This document shows, piece after piece, positions 17,748 to 26,212 of a stretch of DNA of 64,000 bases (position 1 is its first letter; the number at the start of each line of letters is the position of its first letter). Under the pieces are notes generated by a model that ran no database searches, was not told the origin of the DNA, and saw nothing but the letters and a program-made list of their open reading frames with translations. The position numbers were made by a program, and so were the translations under genes. The stretch spans positions 124,001 to 188,000 of the forward strand of contig NZ_JAMZDX010000004.1 of NCBI RefSeq assembly GCF_024172095.1. The letters are read 5' to 3'. Origin of the DNA: Kitasatospora cinereorecta. GTDB lineage: Bacteria; Actinomycetota; Actinomycetes; Streptomycetales; Streptomycetaceae.

Positions 17748-18434
17748 ATGGGCCACCGTACGGTGGAGTCGGTGATGACCCGGGACGTTGTCCGCGTGGC
17801 ACCGGAGACGGGGTTCCGGGAGATCGTGGCGGTCCTGGCGGAGTTCGACATCACGGCGGTGCCCGTGGTGGACGCCGAGGACCGGCCGGTCGGCATCGTC
17901 TCGGAGGCGGACCTGCTGCGCACACTGGCGGCGCAGGAGGACGACCTGTCGCTCACACCCGAGACCACCCCGAGCGGCGGCCCCGCCACCGGTCGGGCCG
18001 CGGTGACCGCGGCGGAACTGATGAGCGGCTCGGTGCTGTGCACCACGCCCGGCGCGAGCGTCGTGGCCGCCGCCCGGCTGATGACCGCGCACGGGGTGAA
18101 GCGGCTGCCGGTGGTCGACGCGCAGGGGCGGCTTGCCGGGCTGGTGAGCCGGGGCGACCTGCTGCGGGTGTTCCTCCGCGAGGACCGGCTGATCCATCGC
18201 GAGATCGTCGAGGAGGTGCTGGGCAAGGTCGACGGAGTGAGCCCGGCCCTGGTCGGCGTGGAGGTGGTGCAGGGCCGCGTGGTGCTCAGCGGCACCATCG
18301 ATCCGTCCGGGCTGGCCCCGCTCGTGGCGCGGCTCTGCCGCTCGGTCGACGGGGTGGTCTCGGTCACCGACCGTACGAACTCGGCGCCGGAGACCGGACC
18401 GGACCCGTTCCACGCGTACGCGCCGGCACCCTAG
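17748..18434 (+). CDS. CBS-pair and BON domain protein
   Basis: 228 residues. Two CBS motifs (TVESVMTRDVVRVAPETGF..AVLAEFDITAVPVVD at 5-65; ELMSGSVLCTTPGAS..LMTAHGVKRLPVVD at 85-145) are followed by a BON domain (VEVVQGRVVLSGTIDPSGLA). CBS pairs bind adenosyl ligands. The CBS-CBS-BON layout is common in actinobacterial stress loci. The ATG at 17748 has GGGAGG upstream; an earlier in-frame start gives a non-homologous leader. The TAG stop lies inside a repeated CTAGTGTCC element. Confidence 0.92.
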   Translation: MGHRTVESVMTRDVVRVAPETGFREIVAVLAEFDITAVPVVDAEDRPVGIVSEADLLRTLAAQEDDLSLTPETTPSGGPATGRAAVTAAELMSGSVLCTTPGASVVAAARLMTAHGVKRLPVVDAQGRLAGLVSRGDLLRVFLREDRLIHREIVEEVLGKVDGVSPALVGVEVVQGRVVLSGTIDPSGLAPLVARLCRSVDGVVSVTDRTNSAPETGPDPFHAYAPAP

Positions 18435-18456
18435 TGTCCGCGCCTGAACTTCGATG
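18431..18456 (+). repeat. CTAGTGTCC intergenic repeat, copy 1
   Basis: CTAGTGTCC-GCGCC followed by AACTTCGATG. It matches 19314-19340 at nearly every position and supplies the TAG stop codon of the CBS-BON gene. Confidence 0.5.
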
Positions 18457-18672
18457 AATATGCCCACATCTGAACACCAACGGTGACGACCGCGGCCCGC
18501 TGCGCCCCCTGCTCCCGGTCCGGGCCGCGGCCGACGCCGGAGCCCGGCACCCGCGCGGACGTGACCTGCGGACCGGGCGCGCCGGACAGCCGGCAGGCGG
18601 AGGCCCCGCAGGTGGTGCTCTTCGCCGAGGCGTTCTGAGCGGCGGCCGGGTGCGGGCGGTCCCGGGCGGGGC

Positions 18673-18678
18673 TAGCCT
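18673..18678 (+). promoter_or_regulatory. -10 box of a leaderless gene
   Basis: TAGCCT ends 6 nt before the GTG at 18685; no Shine-Dalgarno sequence. Confidence 0.5.
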
Positions 18679-18684
18679 GCGGGC

Positions 18685-19317
18685 GTGACGGACTGGGCGA
18701 CCATCTCCTCGCTGGCCACCGCCGGCGGCACTCTCGTCCTGGCGGTGGCGACCTTCGCCTCCGTCCGCTCCGCCAACCGCTCCGCCCGCACGGCCGAGCG
18801 CACGCTGCTGGCCGGGCAGCAGCCGCTGCTGGTGTCCTCGCGGGAGCAGGACCCGGAGCTGACCGCCCGCTTCGTGGAGGGCCGGATCGTCACCGTCCCC
18901 GGTGGCGGGGCCGTGGTCGAGGTCCACCAGGACATCGTGCTGCTGGCCATCTCGCTTCGGAACGTCGGCACCGGCCTGGCCGTGCTACAGAGCTGGCACG
19001 TGACCCCCGAGGTGCGAACCGAGCGGGCCCGCCCGCCGCTGGCGGAGTTCACCGCCCACGTCCGGGACATCTTCCTGGCGCCCGGCGACCACGGCTGCTG
19101 GCAGGGCGCGTTCCGCGACCCGTCGGCTGCGGAGTTCCGGGCGCTGACCGCCGCGATCGACGCCGGGGAACTGCTCACGGTCGACGTGCTGTACAGCGAC
19201 TACGAGGGTGGCCAGCGGGTGATCAGCCAGTTCGCGCTGAGGCACGACCCGGCCGAGCGGGCCTGGAAGCCGTCGGTGATCCGCCACTTCCCGCTGGACC
19301 GCCCGGAGCCCCGCTAG
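18685..19317 (+). CDS. hypothetical protein with N-terminal membrane helix
   Basis: 210 residues, GTG start. One hydrophobic helix near the N-terminus (ISSLATAGGTLVLAVATFAS) is followed by a basic stretch (VRSANRSARTAERTLLAG) and a soluble beta-rich domain (VVEVHQDIVLLAISLRNVG). The layout matches streptomycete proteins of the 'LLAGQQPLLV' type, membrane-anchored and of unknown function. It ends in the second copy of the CTAGTGTCC element. Confidence 0.75.
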   Translation: MTDWATISSLATAGGTLVLAVATFASVRSANRSARTAERTLLAGQQPLLVSSREQDPELTARFVEGRIVTVPGGGAVVEVHQDIVLLAISLRNVGTGLAVLQSWHVTPEVRTERARPPLAEFTAHVRDIFLAPGDHGCWQGAFRDPSAAEFRALTAAIDAGELLTVDVLYSDYEGGQRVISQFALRHDPAERAWKPSVIRHFPLDRPEPR

Positions 19318-19340
19318 TGTCCTGCGCCGGGAATTCGATG
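19314..19340 (+). repeat. CTAGTGTCC intergenic repeat, copy 2
   Basis: CTAGTGTCCTGCGCC followed by AATTCGATG, matching 18431-18456. It supplies the TAG stop of the upstream gene. Confidence 0.5.
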
Positions 19341-19370
19341 CTGCCGGGCTCCGGGGCTTCGGGGCTTCGG

Positions 19371-19829
19371 TCACATGCCCGCGTTGGCCCGGTGCCGGGC
19401 TTCGATGGCCTCGCCGGTCCTGGCGAAGGCCTTCGAGAGGTGGCGCTTGCCGACGGTGCCGACGACCACGCCGAGTACGCGTCCTTTGAGGTTCTTGCCC
19501 TCGCGGACCACGACGGCGTCCACCTCGGTCGTCCCGTCCGCTCTGGGGGTGAAGGTGTAGGTGTGACCCGATCCGCCGCCCCACACGTTGGAGTCGGTGG
19601 TCGTCATCACGACGTGGCGGGGGTCGGACCAGTCGTAGTGCAGCCTTTCCCAGATTCCCGCCGAGCCCTCGGTGACGTCGGCCTCGTGCGGGCCCCGGTC
19701 GTGCACCTCGAGGTACTTGTCGGCGCTGTTGCCGAAGACTTCCGAGCGTCCCGGCCCGAAGTCGGTGAGTCCGGCGAGGAACTCCTCGGGTGTGGCGGCG
19801 ATCGTCTGATGCAGGTGAATCGTGGACAT
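19371..19829 (-). CDS. SRPBCC family protein
   Basis: 152 residues starting MSTIHLHQTIAATPEEFLAG, with WERLHYDWSDPRHVVMTTTD, TYTFTPRADGTTEVDAVVV and a final helix ARTGEAIEARHRA. The fold is a helix-grip ligand pocket; the ligand is unknown. AAGGAG precedes the ATG. The gene follows the MBL and crotonase genes on the same strand, 80 nt after the crotonase stop in reverse order, so it is upstream of neither. Confidence 0.83.
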   Translation of the reverse strand: MSTIHLHQTIAATPEEFLAGLTDFGPGRSEVFGNSADKYLEVHDRGPHEADVTEGSAGIWERLHYDWSDPRHVVMTTTDSNVWGGGSGHTYTFTPRADGTTEVDAVVVREGKNLKGRVLGVVVGTVGKRHLSKAFARTGEAIEARHRANAGM

Positions 19830-19910
19830 GTGCGCTCCTTGCGGTGAGCTGGCCCGCTCCGAGCGTCTCTCTGCGGCCGGTGGCCTGCAACCGTTCCTGC
19901 CGTGCCCTCG

Positions 19911-20741
19911 TTACGGCTCTGCCACGGCCCGGCCCAGGTCCCGTTCGAGTTCGCCGGGTGTCTGGAGGCCGCGGCCGGCGAGGCGGTCCAAGCGCTCACG
20001 GGTTTCGGGGCGGGCGATCAGACCTTGGAACGTGGCGGCGTCGGAGCGCACGTTCGCCCGGTCCGGGAGCGTGAGGTCGTTGATGGCGCGTTTGGCGGCT
20101 TTGACGCCTTCGGGCGGGAATCCGGCGATGCGCTTGGCGAGACGTTCGACGAAGCCGTCCAGGTCGGCGTCGGGCAGGGCGCGGTTGATCCAGCCGTAGC
20201 GCTCGGCGAGGTCGGCGTCGAAGTCGTCGGCGCCGACGACGGCCTCGATGGCGCGGGTACGCCCGAGCCGCCTGGTCAGGTGCTGGATGCCGCCGGCGCC
20301 GGGCAGGGCGCCCGTGCCGGCCTCGAACTGGCCGAAGACCGCCTTCTCTCGCGAGGCGAAGATCATGTCGCAGGCCAGGGCGAGTTCGTCCCCGCCGCCG
20401 CGGGCCCTGCCGCGCACCTTGGCGATGGTGATCACCGGGACGTGCGCGAGCGCGTGCAGGAGCATGCCGAGCGAGGCGTCACCGGGGCCGCCGGCCTTCG
20501 CGGCCTCCGCCGTGTACTGCGGGACCGCCGCGAGGTCCACGTGGGCCGAGAAGAAGTCCGGTGCGGCGCTGTCGATGACGACGACCCGCACGTCACCCGG
20601 GTCGGCGTTCAGCGTGGCCACGAGGGAGACGAGGTCGCGGACGAGGTCCACCCCGATGAGGTTCAACGGGCCGGCGTCGAGGGTGGCGAACAGGACTCCC
20701 GCGTCCTGCCGGGTGCGGATCGAGGCGTATGCGAAGGTCAT
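19911..20741 (-). CDS. enoyl-CoA hydratase/isomerase (crotonase) family protein
   Basis: 276 residues. Crotonase signatures are VVVIDSAAPDFFSAHVDL, the oxyanion region RGRARGGGDELALACDMIFA and GALPGAGGIQHLTRRLG; the two CoA/acid positions are occupied (FGQFEAGTGALP). Such enzymes act on acyl-CoA in the cytoplasm; the substrate is unknown. Its ATG overlaps the TGA of the MBL gene by 4 nt, so the two are co-translated. The C-terminus (LAGRGLQTPGELERDLG) is slightly longer than usual. Confidence 0.88.
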   Translation of the reverse strand: MTFAYASIRTRQDAGVLFATLDAGPLNLIGVDLVRDLVSLVATLNADPGDVRVVVIDSAAPDFFSAHVDLAAVPQYTAEAAKAGGPGDASLGMLLHALAHVPVITIAKVRGRARGGGDELALACDMIFASREKAVFGQFEAGTGALPGAGGIQHLTRRLGRTRAIEAVVGADDFDADLAERYGWINRALPDADLDGFVERLAKRIAGFPPEGVKAAKRAINDLTLPDRANVRSDAATFQGLIARPETRERLDRLAGRGLQTPGELERDLGRAVAEP

Positions 20742-21658
20742 GACGGCTCCGGCGGGTCGGTCGGCGGGATCCAGGCCGCGAGGAGGTTCCGGACCGGGTC
20801 GCCGCCCTCGCGGGCGAGGTAGAGGGCCCGGGAGCTGATCCACAGCACCGTGCGGCCGAGGTGTTCCGGGTAGTGCCCGATCATCGCGTCGAAGAACTCG
20901 ACGGGGGTGTCGTGGGCGGCCAGGGCCGCCTCCGCGTCGTCGAGGTACCGGCGGGTCTCGGCGATGAGCCGCTGCGCATCGTCGTCGCGGTTCCTGTTCT
21001 GGTGTCCCGCGACGATCCGGCGCGGTCCGAGCGCGGCGACGGTGTCGATCGCCTTGCGCCACGGGCCGAAGTTCCCGTCGGCCGAGTCGGCGAGGTACAT
21101 GTGCACCCCGTTGTAGATCGTGTCGCCGGCCACCACCAGGTCGAGGTCCGGCACGTGCAGCACGGTGGAGTCGTCGCTGTCGGCGTGTCCCACGTCCACG
21201 ATGGCGAGGTCGTGCCCTTCGAGGCTGAGGCGGTCGCCGGGAACGGTGACCGCTGTGACGGGGGACGGTGGGATCCGGTCGGGCCAGATGACGTCCCACA
21301 GCACGCCCCGGGCCTGCGTGTTGTGGTGCATCTGTGCGATCGTGCCCGCGGAGGCGGCGACCCGGGCGCCGAATCGCTCGGCGAGCATCCCGGCGGTGAA
21401 CCAGTGGTCGCCGTGCCCGTGGGTGGCGACGATCCACATCAGCCGCTTTCCGCTCGCCTCGACCCAGTCGCCGACCCGCTCCGCCTGCTCGCGGGTCAGG
21501 GGCGGGTCGACGAGGACGGCGTCGTGCCGACCGCTGATCAGGGTGACCGCGCTGGGCTGGAAGGTGCGCGGCTGCCCGTCGGGCAGCGGCTGGGTTCCGC
21601 CCATCGGCTCCGGGTCCGTGACGAGCACCTCGTGGCTGATGCCGATGTCGGTGGACAT
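20738..21658 (-). CDS. MBL-fold metallohydrolase
   Basis: 306 residues. The metal site motif is THGHGDHWF (about 79-87), with DVGHADSDDS and VAGDTIYNGVH further along and GHQNRNRDD near the end, as in the metallo-beta-lactamase superfamily. AGGAGC lies before the ATG at 21658. It is the first gene of an overlapping pair with the crotonase, suggesting a shared pathway with a thioester or lactone substrate; this is inference. Confidence 0.9.
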   Translation of the reverse strand: MSTDIGISHEVLVTDPEPMGGTQPLPDGQPRTFQPSAVTLISGRHDAVLVDPPLTREQAERVGDWVEASGKRLMWIVATHGHGDHWFTAGMLAERFGARVAASAGTIAQMHHNTQARGVLWDVIWPDRIPPSPVTAVTVPGDRLSLEGHDLAIVDVGHADSDDSTVLHVPDLDLVVAGDTIYNGVHMYLADSADGNFGPWRKAIDTVAALGPRRIVAGHQNRNRDDDAQRLIAETRRYLDDAEAALAAHDTPVEFFDAMIGHYPEHLGRTVLWISSRALYLAREGGDPVRNLLAAWIPPTDPPEPS

Positions 21659-22006
21659 GGTTGCTCCTGTCGTTCAGGGCACGCGGCCGGACCGCCGGCC
21701 GGCGCTGCCGGGTCTGGTCACGGACGGTCGCGGTCGAGGAAGGCCGCGACATCGCTCGCGAACCGTTGGAGGGAGGATCCGAGGACGCCGGCCTGCGACA
21801 CGGTCCTGATGGGGGTCCGTGCACAGGAGTGGATCACCGGAACACCCCTCCGGACGGACCTCCCTCCCAGCATGCTTCAGCAGCCGCCGGACCGACACCG
21901 CCGCCGCAGGACAGGCCGCTGTGCAGGGCGGTGCCGGGGTCCGGTTCGACGTCGGGCAGGATGGCCCACCCGGCAGCTGCCGCCGCGACCCCAGGGAGAC
22001 CGCCGT
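21659..22006. other. intergenic region, 348 nt
   Basis: No convincing gene. The minus strand holds a short frame at 21718-21837 (GTG start, 39 codons) whose end SSLQRFASDVAAFLDRDRP looks protein-like and may be the tail of a lost gene. The right side holds the GGGAGA ribosome binding site of the next gene. Confidence 0.4.
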
Positions 22007-22522
22007 ATGGCCGACCACTACCCGTACCGAATCACGACCCGGACAGGTGATCTGCTGCTGATCTGGCGGCTCGGGGAGGGCGATGACGTCGACCGGCTCG
22101 TCGTCGACGGTCTCGGACGGCTCCGCACCTTCCCCGACCTTGCCGCGATGAGCGAGTGTTGTCGGCGCAACGGCTGGGAGCTGGTGTGGGAGGACGGGGA
22201 GGACACGGCCGCGCTCGACCTCGCGGCCGTCCGGCGGTGGATGCAGCATCCCCGAGACGCTCCGGTACGGGAGGTCCTGCTGCTGGACGCGTGGAACTTT
22301 TTCGAGGACCTCTCCCGGAGCCTGACGACCGGCGCGCCACTGCCCGAGCAGGGACCGGTCCACAACAGCGCCTACGACAAACTCTTCGGCGGCACGGCTC
22401 TCGACCCGACCGCCGACGACGACGATTCCTGGACGGACGAGGAGGCCGCTGCGGTGCGCGAACTCCTCCGCGCCGGCATGGAACTCTGGGACACCGCCGC
22501 ACGCGAGTCCGTGGCTGGCTGA
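22007..22522 (+). CDS. hypothetical protein, SUKH/SMI1-neighbourhood type
   Basis: 171 residues: MADHYPYRITTRTGDLLLIW, then DRLVVDGLGRLRTFPDLAAM and AVREVLLLDAWNFFEDLSRS. A mixed alpha/beta acidic protein, without signal or membrane segments. The acidic, Trp-rich composition is like that of polymorphic-toxin immunity proteins, but I cannot name a family. GGGAGA precedes the ATG. Confidence 0.65.
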   Translation: MADHYPYRITTRTGDLLLIWRLGEGDDVDRLVVDGLGRLRTFPDLAAMSECCRRNGWELVWEDGEDTAALDLAAVRRWMQHPRDAPVREVLLLDAWNFFEDLSRSLTTGAPLPEQGPVHNSAYDKLFGGTALDPTADDDDSWTDEEAAAVRELLRAGMELWDTAARESVAG

Positions 22523-22660
22523 CCGGCTCATCAGCCGGGAACGGGCGGTCGCAGCAGCCGGTCTGACCAGGCATCGAAATTCCGTGCGACGTCGAAGCGT
22601 CCACGCTACGGTGTGGGCCGTTCGGGGCCTGCCGGTCCCCAGGTAGAGAGCGATCCGCAC

Positions 22661-24295
22661 GTGCACTCTTCTTCTTCCTCACGTCATCTCGGACGTTCGA
22701 CCGCGGCCTCGGCTGCCGTCGGTGTGGTGTTGATCGCCGTGGGTTCGGCGCAGCCCGCGTCGGCGCAGTCCGCCGACAAGGACCGTCCCTCGGTGAGTTC
22801 GCCGGCCACCTCGCCCGCGAGCGCGTGCGCGGGTGGCACCGTGCTCGGCGACACCGAGGTCGATTTCCGTGCCCGGATGCAGAATCCGGCGGGTACGGCG
22901 CTGACCGCGGAATTCCGGCTCGTCCGGGCGGACCGGCCGGAGACGGCGGTGGCAGCCGCGGGGAGGCTGGCGGTGACGTCCGGTCAGGAGGCGGTGGTGG
23001 TGGTGCCCGCCGCGACGTTCGAGAACGCCGCGGGTGGGCGGATCACCGACTTCGTGTGGCAGTTCCGGGCCGACGCCGACGGCCGCAAGAGCCAGTGGTC
23101 GCCGCAGTGCCGGTTCTCCTTCGACCCGACCCGGCAGGGTGCGCCGGTCGCTGCGGCGCCGAGCGGCGCGGTGATCGGCAAGCCGGTCACGGTGACGGTG
23201 GCGCCTCCGGCCGACGGTTCGGTGCCGGCCGGCTACTCGTACCAGCTGAACGACGGCGCCCCGGTGGAGGTCCGGGCCGACGCCGGCCGTGCGGTGATTG
23301 CGCTGACGCCCGGTCGGGCCGTCAACACGCTGACGGTCACCAGTCTCTCCCCCGGCGGCAACGTCGGCGGCCAGGCGCGGCTGGAGTTCTCCGCCGCGGC
23401 GCCGCCGCCGAACCTGACGACCGCCGATCTGACCGGTGACGGTATCCCCGACCTGGTGACGGTCGGTGGACGCAACGGGCTTCCATCGGGCATCTGGCTG
23501 GCCCCCGGCACCGGCGACGGCCATGTCGGCCCGGCCGTGAACATCGGCGCCGCCGGCCCCGGCTTCAACACCGAACCGACCCCGTCGGACTGGGACGGCG
23601 CGCTGCCGCTCACCGGACGGTTCACCGGCGGTTCCTTCCAGGACCTCCTGTTCTACTACCCGGGCGGCATCCGGGCCGGTCACCTCGGCGTTCGCGGCGG
23701 CGACGGCAGCGGTGGTCCGCTGCCCACGGGCGGGGTGAACGGCTACCTCTCCGACTGGTCCGGCAGCTACCCCTCGCAGGTCGCCGAGGCCGGCACGGTC
23801 TCCGGCCGCGCGACCGGTTTCCCGGACCTGCTGGGCATAGCGCCGGACGGCTCCGGCGGCACGGCGCTGAGCATCTACCCGGCGTATCCGATCCCCGGCA
23901 TGTTCGACATGCCGACGGCGCTGAACGTCCGCACCCCCGACGGCGCCACCGACTGGAACGACTGGACGATCGCCTCGACCGAGGTCGCTGCCCCCGGCGG
24001 CGGCACCGGCACCGCGCTGTTCCTGTGGAAGAAGTCCACCGGCGAGCTGGACCTGTGGAAGGACCTGGCCGCCGACCCGGACACCGGCGCCCTGACGTAC
24101 CAGTCCGTCCCGATGGCCACCGGCTGGAACACCGGCGCCGACGTCCAGCTCCAGGCGGCGGACATCAACTCCGACGGCACCCCGGACCTGTGGACCGTCG
24201 GCGCGGGCGGCCAGGTCACCGCCAACCTGTTCCACGACCTGTCCGCCACCGGACCGGCCGGCCTCACCCAGGTGAGCAGCACCCTCACCCACTGA
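22661..24295 (+). CDS. secreted protein with Ig-like modules and FG-GAP/VCBS-type repeats
   Basis: 544 residues from the GTG at 22661. A signal peptide (RSTAASAAVGVVLIAVGSA, cleavage after ASAQ) is followed by two beta-sandwich modules (about 60-160 and 170-250) and a propeller-like C-terminal half. Calcium-loop-like motifs TADLTGDGIPDLVTVG and AADINSDGTPDLWTVG mark the FG-GAP/VCBS blades. Proteins of this type in streptomycetes are extracellular and often sugar- or matrix-binding; enzymatic residues are not seen. A strong hairpin terminator follows the stop codon. Confidence 0.85.
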   Translation: MHSSSSSRHLGRSTAASAAVGVVLIAVGSAQPASAQSADKDRPSVSSPATSPASACAGGTVLGDTEVDFRARMQNPAGTALTAEFRLVRADRPETAVAAAGRLAVTSGQEAVVVVPAATFENAAGGRITDFVWQFRADADGRKSQWSPQCRFSFDPTRQGAPVAAAPSGAVIGKPVTVTVAPPADGSVPAGYSYQLNDGAPVEVRADAGRAVIALTPGRAVNTLTVTSLSPGGNVGGQARLEFSAAAPPPNLTTADLTGDGIPDLVTVGGRNGLPSGIWLAPGTGDGHVGPAVNIGAAGPGFNTEPTPSDWDGALPLTGRFTGGSFQDLLFYYPGGIRAGHLGVRGGDGSGGPLPTGGVNGYLSDWSGSYPSQVAEAGTVSGRATGFPDLLGIAPDGSGGTALSIYPAYPIPGMFDMPTALNVRTPDGATDWNDWTIASTEVAAPGGGTGTALFLWKKSTGELDLWKDLAADPDTGALTYQSVPMATGWNTGADVQLQAADINSDGTPDLWTVGAGGQVTANLFHDLSATGPAGLTQVSSTLTH

Positions 24296-24310
24296 TCCCG
24301 CGACGACGCC

Positions 24311-24341
24311 GAAGCGCCCCCGGACCTCCCGGGGGCGCTTC
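24311..24341 (+). terminator. strong hairpin terminator
   Basis: GAAGCGCCCCCGG (24311-24323) and CCGGGGGCGCTTC (24329-24341) pair perfectly over 13 bp around a 5-nt loop, 15 nt after the stop of the secreted protein. No T-tract. Confidence 0.85.
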
Positions 24342-24427
24342 CGCCCAGCCGGTCCGCCGTGTCCGCCTCGGATGACATCCACCGCAACGCTTCCTGGGAA
24401 CTTCCTGAGGAGTCCGGCATGGCGGCG

Positions 24428-24442
24428 GCATGTCAGACATGC
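24428..24442. promoter_or_regulatory. 15-bp perfect palindrome GCATGTC-A-GACATGC
   Basis: It lies 43 nt upstream of the TTG start at 24486 and is a candidate operator. Confidence 0.4.
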
Positions 24443-24485
24443 TGGCCTGACGGATCCCCGACAGCAGAGGAAGGCGGCGAACGCG

Positions 24486-24731
24486 TTGCCCATCGGCGTA
24501 GCGGTCACCAACCCGGCCCACCCCGATCACGGGCGACTCGTCCGCCACAGGAGAGACGGGCGCAGCGGGACGATCTCCGGGCAGCTGGTCGAACGCGACG
24601 GCGAGACGGGCAAACTGCTGGGGCATCGGATCTTCGTCCGCCCGGTCGGCGGCGGAATCGAGTGGGAAGCCGCACCGGCCGACCTCCAACTCGTCGGGGA
24701 GCACCCGCCGAACGGCGCGAAGCGCCGCTGA
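24486..24731 (+). CDS. small hypothetical protein
   Basis: 81 residues from a TTG start, chosen because AGGAAGG lies 10 nt upstream; an in-frame ATG at 24372 would add 38 residues without a binding site. VTNPAHPDHGRLVRHRRDG and IFVRPVGGGIEWEAAPADLQ match a recurrent streptomycete pattern (NPAHPDHGxLVRH) of unknown function. Its stop lies just before the 3' end of the broken hydrolase on the other strand. Confidence 0.5.
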   Translation: MPIGVAVTNPAHPDHGRLVRHRRDGRSGTISGQLVERDGETGKLLGHRIFVRPVGGGIEWEAAPADLQLVGEHPPNGAKRR

Positions 24732-24749
24732 CGCACGTCCGCGCCCCAG

Positions 24750-25200
24750 GGCCGCGGGGTCGGCGGCGGCGTAGCGGTCGGCGACCTCGGCGGGGCCGCC
24801 ACCGAGGTCGTGGGCCCATGCCAGGTCGGCGGCCGGGGCGAGGGCCATCACCCCGGTGAGCCGCGGCACTTCGGCGAGCCGGCCCGGCGATCCCTCGGGC
24901 AGGCGGTGGCGCGGTCCCGCCCACAGGGCCAGGTGTCCGCCGGCGGAGTGCCCGAGCACCACGACGCGGTCGGTGTCCACCGCCGCACCCACGATCCGGC
25001 CGACCTCGCCGGGAACGACGTCGACGGCCCGGGCGACGTCGAGAAACGTCTCCGGCCACCCGCCGGTACTCCACGTTGACCGCCGCCCAGCCGCGCGCGG
25101 CCAGGTCCCGTGCCGGCGACGACAGTTCGGCCCGGCCGTACGGCTCGCGCCAGAAGCCGCCGTGCAACAGCAGAACAAGGGGTGCCGGGGTGTGGCCCGG
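24750..25200 (-). pseudogene. alpha/beta hydrolase pseudogene (frameshifted, both ends missing)
   Basis: Reading from 25200 downward, one frame gives LLLHGGFWREPYGRAEL through AAVNVEYRR (oxyanion HGG). The next frame, after about 25055, gives WPETFLDVARAVD, VVVLGHSAGGHLALWAG (nucleophile GHSAGG) and MALAPAADLAWAHDLG. The frames do not join: several residues expected between YRR and WPE are missing. The catalytic Asp and His region and the N-terminus are also absent. This is a decayed gene, most like actinobacterial alpha/beta hydrolases of about 250 residues. Confidence 0.8.
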
Positions 25201-25204
25201 CCTG

Positions 25205-25720
25205 CTACCCCACCCTCATCGGCAGCCAGGAGAACCACCACGGCGGCCGCCCGCCCGGACACCGCCCGGGCAGGTAGGCGCCCGCCACCTCACCGTTGTT
25301 GAGCGCGAAGTCCCCGACGAAGACCGCCGCACACACCGCAACCCCCAGCAGGCAGCCGACGGCGATCGCAGCCCGCCGCGATCGCCCCCACATGAACAGG
25401 CGCCCCAGGCCGAACCCGACCGGGAAACACATGATGTAGACCAGGAGCCGCACCGTGGACCGGTCGAAGGCGACCTCGGCAGCCAGGCGCGGTGACGTGT
25501 CGATCGCGACCTGGGCGGCCTGGTCCGAGCAGTAGGTCCAGGCGTCCACGATGGTGCGTTCCTGCCACGCCATGAGCATGAAACCCAGGACTACGGCCAG
25601 GAAGACGCCCAAGCAGCCCAGGGCGACGCCACGCCCCGCCCCAGCCGGCTGCACCGTACCGCCGCCACCCCCGGCTCCGACCGACCCTTCGCTGCTCTCC
25701 CTCGTCACTACTGACGTCAC
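25205..25720 (-). CDS. hypothetical membrane protein, three membrane helices
   Basis: 171 residues. A Gly-rich N-terminus (SVGAGGGGGTVQPAGAG) is followed by three hydrophobic segments (VALGCLGVFLAVVLGFMLMA; VRLLVYIMCFPVGFGLGRLF; AAIAVGCLLGVAVCAAVFVG). The start is a GTG at 25720 inside the palindrome TGACGTCA; a later GTG at 25708 is possible. The function is unknown. Confidence 0.65.
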   Translation of the reverse strand: MTSVVTRESSEGSVGAGGGGGTVQPAGAGRGVALGCLGVFLAVVLGFMLMAWQERTIVDAWTYCSDQAAQVAIDTSPRLAAEVAFDRSTVRLLVYIMCFPVGFGLGRLFMWGRSRRAAIAVGCLLGVAVCAAVFVGDFALNNGEVAGAYLPGRCPGGRPPWWFSWLPMRVG

Positions 25721-25836
25721 CGCTTCCGTCGATGGTCCTTCGGCGCCGGGCAGGCTATCCGATCGCGATCTTGCCGAGGCAACCGGCCCACTCGTCGGCC
25801 CGCCCGCACCGCGACCGCACGGAGTAGAAAGGACAT

Positions 25837-26004
25837 ATGGGAAGACAGACCGTCGTCGTGCTCTACGTGATCGCGCTGGTGGCTGTCGTGGTCGGCGTGG
25901 ACATCCTGTTCTTCAGGCACCACCTCTGGGAACGGCTGATGGTGAACGTCGGAATCGTCCTGGTGTTCGCAGCGTTCGCCCTGAGGTTCCTGAAGCGTTC
26001 GTGA
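25837..26004 (+). CDS. small membrane protein (55 residues)
   Basis: MGRQTVVVLYVIALVAVVVG, then VDILFFRHHLWERLMVNVG and IVLVFAAFALRFLKRS. It has two membrane helices and a basic end. GAAAGGAC lies 3 nt before the ATG at 25837. This compact pattern (R-Q-T-V-V-V-L, FFRHHLWERL) is a conserved uncharacterised streptomycete protein, too short for common gene finders. Confidence 0.82.
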   Translation: MGRQTVVVLYVIALVAVVVGVDILFFRHHLWERLMVNVGIVLVFAAFALRFLKRS

Positions 26005-26212
26005 GCACAGCCACCGTCCACCTGGCGGCAGGTGATCAACCTGCCCCGTCCGACTTCGGCCACGTGCCCAGCAGCCGGAGACGAGGACGCCCGTATTAGT
26101 GCACGGGACGCCGAATGCAACGGCCTCCCGGTCCATCTCCTGTGGCTCAAAGGCGCCGTCCGCAGTTGAAGGCCCCGGAAACGGCCCACCCGTACTGCGC
26201 TTCGACCGACGG

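Noticed and set aside
21718-21837. 39-codon minus-strand frame
   Set aside because: It could be the tail of a lost gene, but the length and lack of a family do not support a gene call.
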